Shown: positions 31,301 through 44,540 of the stretch, piece after piece
Layout of the letters: each line of letters opens with the position of its first letter
Position numbering within the stretch: position 1 is the first letter of the stretch
Source of the DNA: Pseudopyrenochaeta lycopersici
Taxonomy: Eukaryota > Ascomycota > Dothideomycetes > Pleosporales > Pseudopyrenochaetaceae
Direction: 5' to 3'
DNA length: 64,000 nucleotides
Assembly (NCBI GenBank): GCA_003313425.1
Contig: NHZP01000068.1
Location: 124,001-188,000 of the forward strand
Position numbers and translations under genes: made by a program
Notes under the pieces: generated by a model
Database searches by the model: none
What the model was told of the DNA's origin: nothing
Seen by the model: only the letters and a program-made list of their open reading frames with translations

Positions 31301-33068
31301 CTTCGCACCTATTAGCTATTTCTACCGTCCCCCGCTAGCTTAATGCTACCCTTGCTATCTACGGTCGTTAACCCCTCTAATTTGAACTGACGAAAGCCAT
31401 ATTGCGTAAACTTGCTAGTCTTAGGAGCTAGTTTTGCTGAGGATTTATTCATATGCTAGGTAGAAGGCCTATGCCTAATTATATTCAGATATTAGCGTAA
31501 AAATAGTAAGGTTACAGTTACTATACTAAGATTTGCATCAACGGCGGTCCAGAGCGCTGTAGATAGAGATAAATAGTTAGCATTGGTTCGCCTAACATAG
31601 AAGAGCTCTCAGTAACAGTGCTATAATAGAGGATAGATATTTGTAGTATATATGCTTAGATATAGAGAGGAACTAGTTATAGTAGCCAAGCCGCAGTCTT
31701 AAGCCTTAACTTAGACAAAATCAGAATAAGGCACAGACTTACAGATATTAGTAAACGAGATAAATCCCGTAGATTCTAGCAGGAGTTTAAGAACTACAAA
31801 TTAAGTTAGACAGATAGCAATCTTAATAAGCCTAAGGCCAAAGATACTATAAAGGGCTATTTAGGCTCGCCTTTATATCCGCACTATATAGAACATATAA
31901 TACAGTAAAATAAATACTACTAGATATAAATTAACAGTGTAACTTAGTTAATAGTGTAGAGCACTTACTAATAATATTAGAAGAAAAGTGAAGGCCCTAT
32001 GTAATATTAAAAAGCTTACTTATTTCCTTAAAGCAGCCTTTCCTATTAAGCGTCCTTTAAATAACTAGCTAAGTTAGGCATTTTAGGGTAAGCTAATATA
32101 GTTAGATAGGAATCTATACTAATTTCGTTCTACTAGCAGGTATAGGAAAAGGTTAAGAGAGATAGATATAATAAATCTAGTAGCTATGTAGACTACTATA
32201 GCCTATAAAGTAATTCTGTAAGCTATAAAGATTTTAGGGATAATCTGTATATAGAACGCTAGAAGGGCGGCCTTATAAAGGTAGAAGGTTGTAAAGAAGA
32301 GGTAACTACGGGCCTAAAAGTACTGCAACGTATATTAGTTCTGTTAAGCATGTACATATTTAGCCGTAGATAAGGCAGCTCTAATAATTAATTAGGTACT
32401 TACTACTAGTGCCCTCTGCAGTATAGGTTTATCGCCGTAAAAGCTAGTAAGATTAGTGTTAACGTTAGGATAGAGCAACTTTATGCGCATAAAGACGATA
32501 TTAAATAAGCAGCATACTGCAGCTGAGCACCAGGCTAAGCAGAGAAATATATCGCTAATAGTAAGGCGCTGCCAGTTAATCCTAAGTTATAGATAGAGAC
32601 AGGCTAGAATTAAGACAGCTCTAATAGTAAGGAGAACCTATTCGGTCGCGATAACCGCTGCTGCGGTTAAGGAATACATGGACCACAACTGTTGTAAACA
32701 GGCTAAAGATTAATCTAAGGAGGCTACAGAACACTACACGCTTAATAAATAATAAGGAGGGTATCACCGTTATGTATGAATCTGTTTCCACCGCATCCTT
32801 ATTGAACAATCCCTTCTATTATCTGGTCTGAACTGTCTTATTCGAGATTTAGGGCGGCAGCTCACCGTTCACATGAAGCCGTGGCGCAATTAGCAGCCAA
32901 GCCAGCAGTAATGTGCTTCTTTTTGTTGCGGAGGCTAACTCTTAAGGTTACTAGTACGGGGCTAACGCACACTTAAGGAAAGGTCATTGCGGGCTTTATG
33001 GGATTTGCCAGAGGCGAATTTCGAGCCACATCATGGACCGAGAAGCACGGAAGCATCGATTACTAATA
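31301..33068 (+). other. RIP-mutated coding-like sequence, family not recognised
   Basis: The forward strand between about 31700 and 32600 reads as protein-like with TAG/TAA at RIP positions (pieces such as KAKDTIKGYLGSPLYPHYIE). I could not assign a family. From about 32640 to the Fot1 end nothing is recognised. Confidence 0.3.
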
Positions 33069-34278
33069 ACGTACTTCACAAGCGAACCGCTGACACAAGC
33101 GAACCATAGGATCTTTCTTGGCACCCCACCAACAGTCTACATTTCGCAATCTTAACCAGCACTATGCCTCAAAATTCGAAGACTATAGCTTTGGAACGAG
33201 AAGGACGAATTTTATGTGCTATTAACGCGTTAAGAAATAATTAAATCTTAAGCACCTATAAGGCGTCGTCCATATATTGCGTAAACTACGACACACTCTG
33301 ACAGCGCCTCTACGGTCGCACGCCGCGCGCTGAAACTATCGCAAACAGCAGAAACCTTGACGACGATGAAGAACAGACACTGACTGGGTGGATATTGGAC
33401 CTTGCTGCCCGCGGATATCCCCCTCGTAAGTAGATGCTTGAAGACACTGCAAATATGCTGCGTTGACTGCGGGGCGGCTAGTTAGCAAAAATTGGGTTAC
33501 TAACTACGTTCGACGCACTCCTAAAGTATAAATTACACAGAGCAGGAAATACGACTATTAAAGAGTAAAATAGGAGGATCCTAAGGCAATTAACGAACAT
33601 TTTTGGCTCCTTAGGAACGTGGCTAATAAGTATGGTATATAAGATGACGACATCTACAACATGGACGAGATTGGCTTCCTAAGAGGCGACATTAGTACAG
33701 CTAAGGTTATGACAGCAGCAGATGGCCCCTGATACTATATACAGCCTGGCGATCGAGACTAGATAACTGTTATTGAATGCATTAACGTCGCTAAATGCCG
33801 CATACTAGCTATAGTTATCGCCAAAGGGAAGGTGTTCTAGAACGTCTAGTTTAATAAGGACGCAGGCATTCTAGATAACTAGATAATCGCGCATAGCGAA
33901 ACTAGATAGTCTAATAACAGACTAGGCTATCTATAGCTTATAGAAGTGTTTAATCCTTATATAAAGTAACACACTAAAGGCACTAAACAACTCCTTATTA
34001 TAGATAGACACAGCAGCTACTGTTTAGAGCTATTTGAAACGTACGCAAGGAATAATAATATTATCCCGCTATAGCTGCCTTTACATTCTTCGCATATTCT
34101 GTAACTATTAGATATTGCCTGCTTTAGTTTAGTTAAGCAGCGCTATTATTAAGGGGTAGAGATGTTAGCTCGTAACAGCTAGAACTATGTTAATATAGAT
34201 AATTTCCTTTAGATCTACGCTGCTGCTTGTTCTAAAGCGCTAAGTAACAGTAATATTAAAAGCGCATTTTAGGCTACT

Positions 34279-34283
34279 AGTAT
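34279..34283. repeat. 5-bp target duplication of the copia element, left copy
   Basis: AGTAT, repeated at 39560-39564. Confidence 0.85.
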
Positions 34284-34482
34284 TGTCAGATGAAATGCTA
34301 AAATGCGTTTTTCAGAATTGATGATTGCGATAAATCGATTGTGTGTTGATTATGATTGTGTTTATTCTTAGTTCTGTTCTCTCTCCTTTATAAACACGGG
34401 CCTGATACATTAGTAATACATAGGTGATACTATCCACGATGCAGTATTTAGGTACTTCAGCCTTTATACCTCTTATCTGACA
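34284..34482 (-). repeat. copia 3' LTR (199 bp)
   Basis: TGTCAGATGAAATGC to ATCTGACA; about 90% or more identical by eye to 39361-39559, with CA/TA type differences. Confidence 0.92.
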
Positions 34483-34489
34483 CACCCCC

Positions 34490-37400
34490 TCAGCTTAGAA
34501 ACTGTTTCAAGCTAGAGAAGAACTACTTATATTGTCTTCTAATAAGCCTAGAGCTTGTGTGCAAGAAGCGTTGATTACTGTCTAGCTACGCCTGCTTAAT
34601 CTCTAGCTTCTTGATTTAGCTTTAGATCTCTTTAAGGCGCGCTGCTGTTAGATCTCTGCTTCCTATGCGCTCTATAAGGCCTATTTAGCTTAGAAACTGT
34701 GCCTATTTGTTAGCTAGGAGCGCCTTTATAAAGCTATTAGCTAGCATGTTAGCTGATTAGATATAGATAACCTAAATACTTCTTCTTAACACTTCCTGTC
34801 TTAGCTAATAATTGTGAATGTCTATATGCTAGAGCTTAGTGTGTAATTGTAAGACCTCTTTATTAATTAGCTAGATAGTTTAAGTGTTATTATATTGTAT
34901 CGTAATTATGTCCTTAGGCAGTTTAATTTGCAGTTCCTTAAGTAGTCGTAATATAAATATAGCTTCTTTTGCAACTTGTAATAGCGCAAGAAGCTTAGCT
35001 TCTATTATTAAGGTTGTGACTATATCTTGCTTACTTACTTTCTAAGTAATTAGGCTACTAAACAACTTAATTATATATACCTGCGAGCTCTTTCTGTCTA
35101 GTGTGTTATTAGCGAAAGAGGCGTCGCTTGCGACTTTAAGTTAACTATCTCCGCTGAGCTTAAGCGCTCGATTTCTAGTGCTCTGCAGGTAGAGGAGAAC
35201 TTAATTAGCTGCATCATAATGCTCCTGTCTCAGATTCTTCAAAAAGCGTGCTAGTCGTAACGTCGCGAATGTAATGTCTAGATAAGTAGTTACAGCTGTA
35301 AACATTAGAGATCTAATCTTTCGCTAGTACTTATTAATTTCTAAAAGAGTAGCTAGGTCTTCCTAAGGCTTAAGTTTAATAGCTGCTATTAGAGTGTCGT
35401 GTCGGATATCCTTTCTGTTAACTAAACAGCTAATCTTATCCGCGTATGCTGCTTATAATAGCTAGATCTTACGCTGCTCTCAGCTCCTGATAACTTTAAC
35501 TCTAAGAAACTATTAAAAATTATCTCCGCTAGTTATTAAGTACTTATCTCTAAGATATTAGATCGCTTACTAGGCTTTAGTCTCTTTCTGCTTACTATAT
35601 GTAAGAATAATATCGTCAACATAGAAGAATATAATAATTCCGTCTTTAATTAGGTAGCATAGCTCGTAAGAGACGCTCTAAAAGCCTAGTTTCTTAAGGG
35701 TTAATATAAATTCCTTCTACTAGAGGACTAGTAATATTCAGAGCCTATATAAGGCCTTGTTAACTTGCAGAACTGTCCTAGGCTTCTAATAGCTATGTAG
35801 CATTCTTATATAGATCTCTCGGTCTATTGCTGCATAAATAAAAGCATTCGTAACGTCGTACTGTTTAAGCTTAAGATTAAAATAAGCAGCGATCGCTATT
35901 AGTATTTAAAACAAACAGCTCGCGAGAGTAGCTGCATAGGTTTCCTAAGAAGTAATATTTCTCTGTTAGTCTCCTTAGACAACTAATCGCGCCTTACAGC
36001 TCTTAAAGTAATAGTCCTTATTAAGCTTATAGGTGTATACCCACATGCAGTCTAAGATCTATTAACCCTTTACTTTTACTTTCTTTACAGGCACTTCAGA
36101 CTATAATTTTATGTGCTTATAACTCTTAAGATACTCTCTCTAGGCTTCCTTCTAGTAGTCTCTAAGTAGATATTCTTCTACCTGCCTCTAGGTTAACAGT
36201 GGCGGTAGAAGTTAGTTAAGATAAGGCCTTAGTCCTTGTGCTAGCATTCGTTTCATTTAAGCTTTATCTACTAGCCTGCCTTCGTACGTTCTAATATTCC
36301 TAGCCTGTGTCTTAGCCATAAATGCGGCCTTCTATAGGACAGTCTTTAATAAGGTATCTAAGTCTTAAGTGTCTTCCTAATAAGCGCCTGCTAGCAGATA
36401 CGCAAGCAGCGCTACTAGCGGTAGAGTCGCTGGTAGCGTAGGATAGGTGTACCCCGTCTTCCTTCCTTAGTAGTATCCTAGGCTATTATATTCTTAGGTT
36501 AGCTTAGTATTCTATATTATATTATCTTTAAAGAACGTTTTAGTCTTTAGTTAATTGTGGGTAGGTTCTAGAAGCTTAGTAGATCTTACCCATGTAGCTA
36601 TCTTATTTAAGGTGCTGTGCATAAGATTATCTATAATGTCTTCTATCTTCCTGTTAAATATTATGTCTTTATTAAACACTACGTCTTAAGTGCTAATCAC
36701 CTTACCTATAGTTAGAATCCAGATCCTATAGATATTAGATAACTAATATCTAACTAGGTATCTAATCTAAGCTTGCGGATTAAGACGTTAGAGTCGTGAT
36801 TTACCTTAAAGAGTATTATTAGTTAAGGCAAAGGCCTTACAGCTATATGCTTTTAGGTGTGCTAGGTTTAGTTTTCAAGGTGTTGTAGTAATACTGTTTT
36901 AGAGAGCTGTAAATGTAAAGAAGACTTTATACAGTAACTTCTAATAATTCGAGTAGTTTAGCGTTTGATTATATAGATACACTACTGCTCGTGTAATCTC
37001 TAGCTATAGCTCCCATAGCAGGTTTGCGTCTAGCCTTATCGCGCGAGATTTATCTTTAACTACACCCCCTAAGCGTTCAGCACTACTGTTTTATGCTTAG
37101 GTATCTAGAGCTGAAGGCTTAAGTCGTATTACTTGCGCGGTATACTATCGTGCTACCTCTAGCTTTATAGTTGCAATCTCGCTGTTACATTTAATTACTT
37201 TAACAGTAATGTTATACTGCTTCTTTAGGAACTAGACAATAATATCTAGTAACCTAATAATTAACTTCCTAAGTTAATTATCCTTAAAGTAAAAGTCCTA
37301 TAGGAAACCAGAGTATTAATTAGTAATAAGCATTTAACTCTTCTCTTTCGTTAAGCTTCCCTCCTTATAAGAATAAAAGTTGATAGCTAGTCTTTCTCTA

Positions 37401-39321
37401 AGGCCTTCGTAGTTTAATTAAGACGCGCGTTGTATTTAACGCTTAGTTTTAGCTCTTCCGCACGCGTCGCACTTAACTGTTGTAACTCCCTTAATGCGCA
37501 CTCCCTTAGATTACTAGACTAGGTGTTCGATAGCTGCTAGTCCTAGATGTCCTATGCGTTTATGCTAGCGCATCGCATCAGCTTTCTGTAGTGCTCGCTT
37601 CGCTTAAGAATTAATTATTCTTATGTAAAAGACTGCCTAGATTTTATCTTATTACTTAAGTATTTATTATCTATATGCTTCTTTTAGGGATACAATTATT
37701 AAGTTGTCTCGCCTCTTAAGAGTCGTAGGCTTATTCTTATTATCCTACCACACGCCCTATTACCTAAGCAGCCTAAATAATACTAGATTGCATAGGATTT
37801 CCAGACACTATGCTACATCGTTCAGCACAAGCCTTGTTAGTCTATATAGCCCTCTTAGGTTAAGCTATACTATTCTATATCCTTATATCTAAATTTGTGT
37901 GTTCCTAGCTAATATGAAATCTGCCTTAGCAGGAGGACGCAGGTTTTAAAGTCAAGTTCAGTCGTTCGTAACGTAGATTATTAAGCCTAAGTTAAGGATA
38001 AAGGATTATCTTAGTAGGTAGTCTAAATACTTAGCTTAGAAAGATATAGTAATAAACGTAGCACTAATTATTATAATCTTCTAACCTTTAAGTTAGTTAG
38101 TAGATATCTTAGGCGTAGGAGTGTAAGAGTTCTTAAAGCTTAGTGTTTGTGTTCGTTATCTTTTTAATACTCTTACTTATTCCTGTATATTAGGATTATA
38201 TTATAGGCGTAGCTTTACTAGCTCTAATATTAATTCCCTTAGCTTAAACTAGTCTAGGGCATTATTATTATTAATATAGAGGCAGTTAGTAAGAAGATAG
38301 CGTAGTCTATAAGCAGGGCATTTTATACCTTTAGCTGCCGCTTTATCCTAATTCTAAGACTGCTTAGATATAGTCAAATAACTAGCTAGGCGTTTTTTTA
38401 ACGAGGACTTCCTCCTTAACCCCTGTTTAGGTTAGTTAGATAATGCGCTATCAGGCACAAGAGAGGCGTCCCTATCTGTATCCTAGGTAGATTTACTACT
38501 GCCAGCAAGATATAAAGCTTTACTTATAGCAAAAGCGCTCTTCTGCTGTCTCCCTTTTAGGTAGTATAAGCTTATATAATCTTAGAAGCGTTTTATTATT
38601 TCTTTTTAATTCATTCCTAGCTCGCGTCTTCCTTAGTCTTAGAATAATAGCACCTAGTTAGGGCTGACCTTACTAACTGCGTTCAGGAAATCTTATATCA
38701 CATAATTAAGTTTTTAGACTTCTCTAATTTCTTCAGTCTCTGCGATAGTTACTGCGTGATCGTACTCAGTCAGCTAGCTGTCCTAATGTGTTAGTTGTCT
38801 CATTAGCTTTAAGGCTGCAATGTATCAATCCTAAGCGCGCAGTTGCTCTTCCTTATCGTCGATGCCGACAGTACTCTTTAAAGTAGCTACCTATTCTTAG
38901 ATTAAGAGCTTTAGTCTACAGCACGTCTTCTTTAGGTAGACAGAGACTGTTACTTAAATATAGACTAACAGCTTATCTAACCTTACATCTTCGTCTTTAT
39001 AGTTTATTGCTGTAACTTTATATAAGTTAAGTCGCGTCTTATAGTAATTAACATTAGTTTTAAATGCGGTTTGTCTACTGTTTGTTAAATCAGATAGATT
39101 TACTAGAGGTCAGTCTCTAATCGCCGTGCGTTTCTCATACATTTTAATGTTTGGCTCGGTCGGAGGGGTCGGCTCTATCTTTAGCACAGCATCGCTCGTA
39201 GGGTTAACGAGGTGCCACACCCTAAGTAATAGGCATCTAGCTTCTAGCTGCTCGTACTAAGGCTTCTAGCTCATATAATCTGTAAGGATAATGTCAGAAT
39301 TACGGTTTATTAGTTGTGCCA
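34490..39321 (-). pseudogene. copia gag-pol relic
   Basis: The minus-strand ATG at 39321 starts a copia-type gag (MAQLINRNSD). Toward the left LTR come integrase-region fragments around 37300-37700, reverse transcriptase with an intact-looking YVDD at 35612-35623 (context FFYVDDIILTYSK), and an RNase H/C-terminal region with LQHIDIHNYQLRQ at about 34800-34840. TAG/TAA codons are frequent at RIP positions and at least some frame changes are likely. Order gag, integrase, RT, RNase H marks Ty1/copia. Not functional. Confidence 0.85.
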
Positions 39322-39360
39322 TTGCTTCTCGCGTAAGGTTGAGGCAGTAAGACTCTTAAT

Positions 39361-39559
39361 TGTTAGATAAAATGCTAAAATGCGTTTTTCAGAATTAATA
39401 ATTGCGATAAATCGATTGTGTGTTAATCATAATTGTGTTTATTCTTAGTTCTGTTCTCTCTCCTTTATAAACACGGGCATGATACATCGGTGATACATAG
39501 GTGATACCATCCACGATGCAGTATTCGGGTACTTCAGCCTTTATGCCTCTTATCTGACA
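39361..39559 (-). repeat. copia 5' LTR (199 bp)
   Basis: TGTTAGATAAAATGC to ATCTGACA, followed at once by AGTAT. Confidence 0.92.
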
Positions 39560-40207
39560 AGTATTTTCCTATTTAATTCTAACAAGGTACTAGATAGATT
39601 AGGTGCAATTATGATTAACATCCTACTACTATCTGAGCCTTCATCTTCCTTAATAAATTTAGTAACTAACACACCTAAAATAGTGTAACAGATTAAGAAG
39701 TAGTAGAGAGCTATAAGACGCTAATAATATAAGCTTTAGCGATAATCTACGTCGCCTACGATAGTAGTAATAAGAAAGATAGTAAAGAGTGCTAAGTTAG
39801 CGTTATAAGCAACAGCGATTATAGCAGAGGAACTTAAGCGTGCACAGGCTTAGAATACTAAAGTAGTTAAAAAGCGCAACATTAAAGTTAGGTATATTAC
39901 TTAAAGAGAGAGTCTTACACTTAAGGAGGTAGTTAAGTAATTACAGGACGCTGTAGCACTTCTAGAAGCTGCACAAAGTAAGGATAGTAATGCGACACTT
40001 AAGCCTTCAAATTAAGCTCCGCGCTGCTGCAGGAAGTATATGTTAACTAGGCATAAAGTAAGGACTTGTCTAGCATGTTAAGAAACCTTGCGCAATATAA
40101 TTATTTTATAAAATTAGGTAGTAGTGTTATTAATAGTAGTGGCTTTGCAGTGCCAAGAAAGATCCTACGGTTCGCTTGTGTTAACGGTTCGCTTGTAAAG
40201 TACGTTA

Positions 40208-40925
40208 GTGGAATCCTGGGGTTCTGGCACAAAACCTGATTAGCTAGTTCTGCCTGTTAACATGCAGGCTTGTGTCACATTACGACGAGGGGCGCTTTAT
40301 CGCTTATGAATCTAATGCTTCGGGCAACACTATGGACTACCCACTACTTTATTTTGGACCACCCATCGCACAGGCCACTGCGTCTGTGCGCTTGTATTCG
40401 CTCGAAATCGAGTTGTTTACGAACAACTATGGACCACCTATTTGAAGTACGATGGTCTCCTGTATTAAAATTGTATCAGACTTCAGGTAGCAGTATGCAC
40501 ATACTGGCTGGACGCATCCTACGCGTCCTACACATCCTACGCGTCCTCTGCACTTCTAGTTCTGAGTTATTCCTTTTGGCGCGAAGTTATTATGCATATT
40601 AGTAGCTTCTATGGAGTAATCTATAGAAAAACTGTATATGATCTTTTTCTCCTAGCACCTATTATGGATTCTGAAGCCCTATGCCAAAGTCCTTATTATG
40701 GACGATCCTATCTTAGAGAACCAGCCTTTAGAAGAGAGCCTCCTTGACGAAGGCTACTTCGAAGCCCCTAGCCTCTAGTCATTAGTCTGTATCTGATGGG
40801 AAGTCTATTTCAAGCGATTTTAATCCTTCCTAAGCTGACCCTTCCGAAACAAGACGGCCGAAAAAGTACTAGGACCTTCCACTACTACCTGCTAATTCCT
40901 TCGTTTCCTACGAGATTGCAAAATC
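40208..40925. other. unassigned sequence of balanced composition
   Basis: An open frame at 40270-40602 shows no known domain. Repeated phrases (GCATCCTACGCGTCCTACACATCCTACGCGTCC at about 40513) indicate local repetition. It may be the 5' part of the MULE relic that follows. Confidence 0.35.
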
Positions 40926-41640
40926 TACTGCTTATGACTGAGCTCGTAGCCATGGCTACGACCTTTTAGTAAAGAAGGGCTACAAGAATACACAGGGGAG
41001 GATAATTCGGAGGGTTCTCTCTTGCACTGGCGGTGGTAACACGCGTTCAAAAGAAAAGAAGCGAAAAGAAGGGAGGATGTCAGGCACAGATCTGGCTTGT
41101 TGCAGATGAACTTAAAGATCCGGAAGGTACTTGGAGTATCCGCCATGCTCGCGGTACACGAAGCAGCCGACATAACCACCCTAAAGCTCGTGAAGTCGAT
41201 TTACCTGGGCATCGCCGACGCGCTTGAACGCAGCTTAAGGTCAATCTGATAATTTATTAACACCGGGCTGCACGTATCAAACCACAACAGACGCTCGCCG
41301 TTATCTAGCAGCAATTTCCTGACGTTCCTATTATACTTTAAGACGTTCTAAACGAATATTTACGTTAACGCCGCGATTTCGTTGACAGTCATACGCCTGC
41401 TGAAGCCGCAATCTTTGTCCTTAAAGAGCATGGGTTCTACTACGATCTTGTTATTAGAGAAGATTCCTGAGTTAAACGCCTCTTCTTTGCTGATTAAGAC
41501 TTGATTGAGCTCCTCCGCCGCTAGCCTGACGTCTTTATACTTGACTGCACGTATAAAACGAACGAGTATAACCTCCTAATCCTTAATATCGTCGCCGCGT
41601 CCTGTTAAAATAAGACAATCCAAGTTGGTCTTTGCTTCCT
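40926..41640 (+). pseudogene. Mutator-like (MULE) transposase fragment
   Basis: A Cys/His-containing N-terminal block (GYKNTQGRIIRRVLSCTGG, then GGCQAQIWLVADEL and SRHNHPKARE), like the FAR1/WRKY-type DNA-binding region of MULE transposases, is split by a frame change near 41050. Further on, VLKEHGFYYDLVI and then ILDCTYKTNEYNL at about 41540-41578 match the start of the MULE catalytic domain, with the first Asp in LDCTYKTN. It ends near 41640 (LCFLSGESK) at a low-complexity insertion; the rest of the catalytic domain is missing. Only mild RIP damage. Confidence 0.7.
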
Positions 41641-41664
41641 TTCAGGTGAATCAAAGGAAGCTGC

Positions 41665-41830
41665 GCGGCTTATCTAAATAATCAAATATCCAAATAAATC
41701 TGGGCATTGCAATTTGATTCGATTTGGATAAAGTTTACCCTGATTTGATTTGATTTGATTTTGATTTTGATTTGGATAGATTTGATTTGATTGGATAGGT
41801 TTGAATTTGATTTATCTGTTTGCAACCCTG
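41665..41830. repeat. TTTGATTTGAT low-complexity tract
   Basis: Degenerate 5-6 bp repeats of TTTGA/TTTGGA type, densest at about 41735-41820, truncating the MULE frame. Confidence 0.8.
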
Positions 41831-41904
41831 GCTCTATTTGGTGTCGACGATCGCGGGCGTCCTGTTTAGATGGCGACTAGAAGATAGCAACGCCATAATA
41901 CACG

Positions 41905-42075
41905 AGACTACTCAGCACACTAGACCACTCAGCACACTAGACTACTTAGCACACTAGACTACTTAGCACACTAGACTACTCAGTACACTAGACCACTCAG
42001 CACACTAGACTACTCAGCACACTAGACTACTCAGCATACTAGACTACTTAGCATACTAGACCACTCAGTATATAA
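41905..42075. repeat. 18-bp minisatellite, about nine units
   Basis: Unit CAGCACACTAGACTACTC with variants CTTAGCACACTAGACTAC; differences between units are C/T changes of RIP type. Confidence 0.9.
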
Positions 42076-42755
42076 TATACTAGAGCACTTTTATAGTATA
42101 ATAAATATGATGCTAAGTGGTGATGAGTGGTGCCGATGCTGATGCTGAGTGGTGATAAGCGAACAAGACTTTGTTGTTAGCACTACTTGATTGAGGAATA
42201 GCTCGAAGCGTGACTCTCTTATGTAACTATTTTATACAGTGAAAGAATATAAAAAGAAAGTTGAGCCCGCATGCGAATTATATTCTGCGAGCAGTGCAGC
42301 CTCCGCGCTAATACACTCCTCACCTATTATTTGTTTACATTCTGTTGTGAAGCTCTTTAATGTCTGGAAACTCTCGCTTCAATGGGCTCATGTCTAGAGA
42401 TGCGTAGTTGCTGGCAGATCTGAATGCTCTAGTAAGACTTATTCATTGCCTGTTGCAAGCCGGCTCATGCGGATATCAAATAATCTTCTTACTGGCGATG
42501 AAGTTGAGCTACTAACGTATCAGAGAGAAGCGCAGGAGATCCTCTGGAAATGGTTTGGCGGAGCACGTTTGGTCCAGCCTCCTAACATCTCAGAATGGCT
42601 TTTGATGTTGTGAGGACCTCTTTCAGGCCCTGCGACGGCGCTATATATAGCTAACGTTACTGATAATAGAACAGCCCGAAAAGCAAAGGAGCCCGAATGG
42701 ATGACATCACAAATTAAGTTCAGTCTAACATAATTTTAGGGACTCACAGGATAGT
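42076..42755. other. unassigned sequence
   Basis: Balanced composition, no open frame of note, no repeats recognised apart from a GATGCTGATGCTGAGTGGTGA stretch near 42135 that resembles decayed minisatellite. Confidence 0.4.
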
Positions 42756-42759
42756 GACT

Positions 42760-44540
42760 GCCATACAACATCAACCCGCCGCCCATGATACATGCCTTGT
42801 CCCGGCCTATCTTCTTTAAGCCATGCTTCTTCGATAGCTTCCTCAGCACCTGAGGTTAAGTGGCCTTCGAATACGCGTTGATTTGCGCATGTTAGCTATG
42901 CATTCACTGCAGTTCCCTTAGACCTTAAGCCTTTTGTATTAATGCTCCTCGCGTGGAATCTCAGGATAAGGAGGCTTTGCTTATCTACGGCGTCTATCCA
43001 CGCGTTCTAAGCATTTAAAGAGCTGCTCCTAAAGCCTCTGTTAGAATTCTCTTTAGGACGTAAATAGAGGTTTCTTACCGTCTTCTGGGCCTTAAAAAGT
43101 AAGCAAGTACGCGTTAATAATTAATACCTAGAAGAGGAAGTTCTAAAGAGGCTTCTACGTTTAATAATAAAGTTATTTAAGCTTATATTTAGCTTTGCTT
43201 TAGTTAAAACGATTAACTGCATTTATATTATAATTATACTTGTCTACCTACTTTAGAATCTCTATTTCCTTCTCTACTCTATTACTAAATAGCTTCTAAG
43301 TAGTCTTTAAATTAGCAGAAGTCTTTACGGGCTGTTATTATTAACGAATTACCTATTGCTTACTATTATAAACAGTGCTTATAAATAGCATAATTCTTGC
43401 GTCCTGCTAACTAAACTGTACTAATTACTTATCCTCTAATAGACAGCAATACTGCGTGCCCTATAGAATCTGTCCTTTATACTTTAACCTTAAACCTTAA
43501 AGTCTTAAGTCTAATCCGCGGTTTTGTTCTTTAGTAGTGTGCCCTATTTTAGTAATAGCCTTCTCTTTATTATTTTTACGCTGTGTCTTACCTATTTAAA
43601 TAGTCCCTGCAGCGCTAATATTCTTGTTGCGGAGCATTATTATAAGCCGTGCAGAAGTAAATAAGTTATCTATCTAAACGATGTGTTTTAGGCTATTAAA
43701 TGGCAGCTTATGCGCGTATAATTAAGCTACTAAATTGGGCACCACGGCAGCCGTCTTCGTAAGGTTAATTTCGAACTGTTTGTTAGTCCAAACTTCGTTA
43801 AGATCCTACAGCCTATCGCTATTCTTATAGAATATCTAATTAATTAAAAAAGCCTTATTTACAAGCGCCTAAATCTTAAATCTAATTAGCGTTTACTTAG
43901 ATAGGATATTAACTGTTTTAGAGGCTCGTCCTTAGAAGCCTTAGATTGATTTATCTACTGTTAAATGCGTGCCTATACACTAAACAGCTTTAAAATTCGC
44001 CTGTAGTATATTAGATAGCTCTTGTACTTTATTAAAGACCTTACAGCTAGGTTTAAGGCTGTGACTTTAAAAGAATTAATTAATTTGCTTAAACTGAAGT
44101 TTCGATATTTGTTCTGCAACTTCTTTATATCTCTAACTACCTAGCAGAGTCCTTTACTAATAATAAATAATGCTAGGAGAGTTATAAATACCTTTAAAAA
44201 TTAAACAAGCGTAATATACGTCTATTTCCCTTTATATTACAGAATACTATAGCTGTTTATATAGCTGTAATTAATTCTTAACTGCCTAGGCTCCCGCAGC
44301 GTTCGTGTACTTTAATAACAGCTCTCGAATATTATTTGTAAATACAAGAGACTAATAACTAAGCGTATTATCTTGCTAAATACTAGAGGGCTTTAGTTTT
44401 AGGTAGCTACGCGTAATAGGATTAATTTATAAAGGCTAGAAATCTAGTATTAGCTAAACTAGAGGTAGAGGGCTTCGTTTACGTTTTTTTAACTTATACT
44501 CCTGTAGATCTTTAGGAATAATATCTAAATTATATTTAGT
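42760..44540 (-). pseudogene. piggyBac-type transposase relic
   Basis: Minus-strand frame with RIP stops. From about 44480 downward: HLTVDKSI at about 43943-43966 (first catalytic Asp region, followed by a GF.GR stretch), DLNEVWTNKQFEINL at about 43760-43805, then HIV.IDNLFTSARL at about 43646-43690 (second Asp region), GTI.IGKTQRKNN at about 43570-43610 and further C-terminal sequence to about 42860. This order is that of the DDE_Tnp_1_7 (piggyBac) domain. PiggyBac transposases insert at TTAA; I did not locate convincing terminal repeats. Confidence 0.7.

Larger units (their letters stand above)
34284..39559 (-). mobile_element. full-length Ty1/copia LTR retrotransposon, RIP-inactivated
   Basis: 5276 bp with 199-bp LTRs at both ends (TGT...ACA) and the duplication AGTAT. 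Coding is on the minus strand: the sequence next to the left LTR, CACCCCCTCAGCTT, is the complement of a polypurine tract. It sits inside the Fot1-like transposase gene, so it is younger than that element. Confidence 0.93.
33164..40020 (+). pseudogene. Fot1-like transposase, RIP-decayed and interrupted
   Basis: Starts at ATG 33164 (MPQNSK). The DDE_1-type core is recognisable: YNMDEIGF at about 33656-33679 carries the first catalytic Asp; LLIIDRHSSY at about 33988-34020 has the second, with H for the usual G; PLHSSHILQLLD at about 34080-34115 has the third. The reading needs at least one frame change in the N-terminal third and contains many TAG/TAA codons. The frame is cut at 34283 by the copia element and resumes at 39565 (FNSNKVLDRLGAIM), ending near 40016. 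The protein would cut and rejoin DNA at TA sites; this copy is dead. Confidence 0.85.
33069..40205 (+). mobile_element. Fot1/pogo-type DNA transposon, split by a copia insertion
   Basis: Ends ACGTACTTYACAAGCGAACC... at 33069 and its inverted copy ending AAGTACGT at 40205, each flanked by TA. The inverted repeats are about 60 bp and contain an internal direct repeat, ACAAGCGAACC. Removing the copia element and its 5-bp duplication leaves about 1856 bp, the usual size of Fot1-like elements. Confidence 0.92.
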
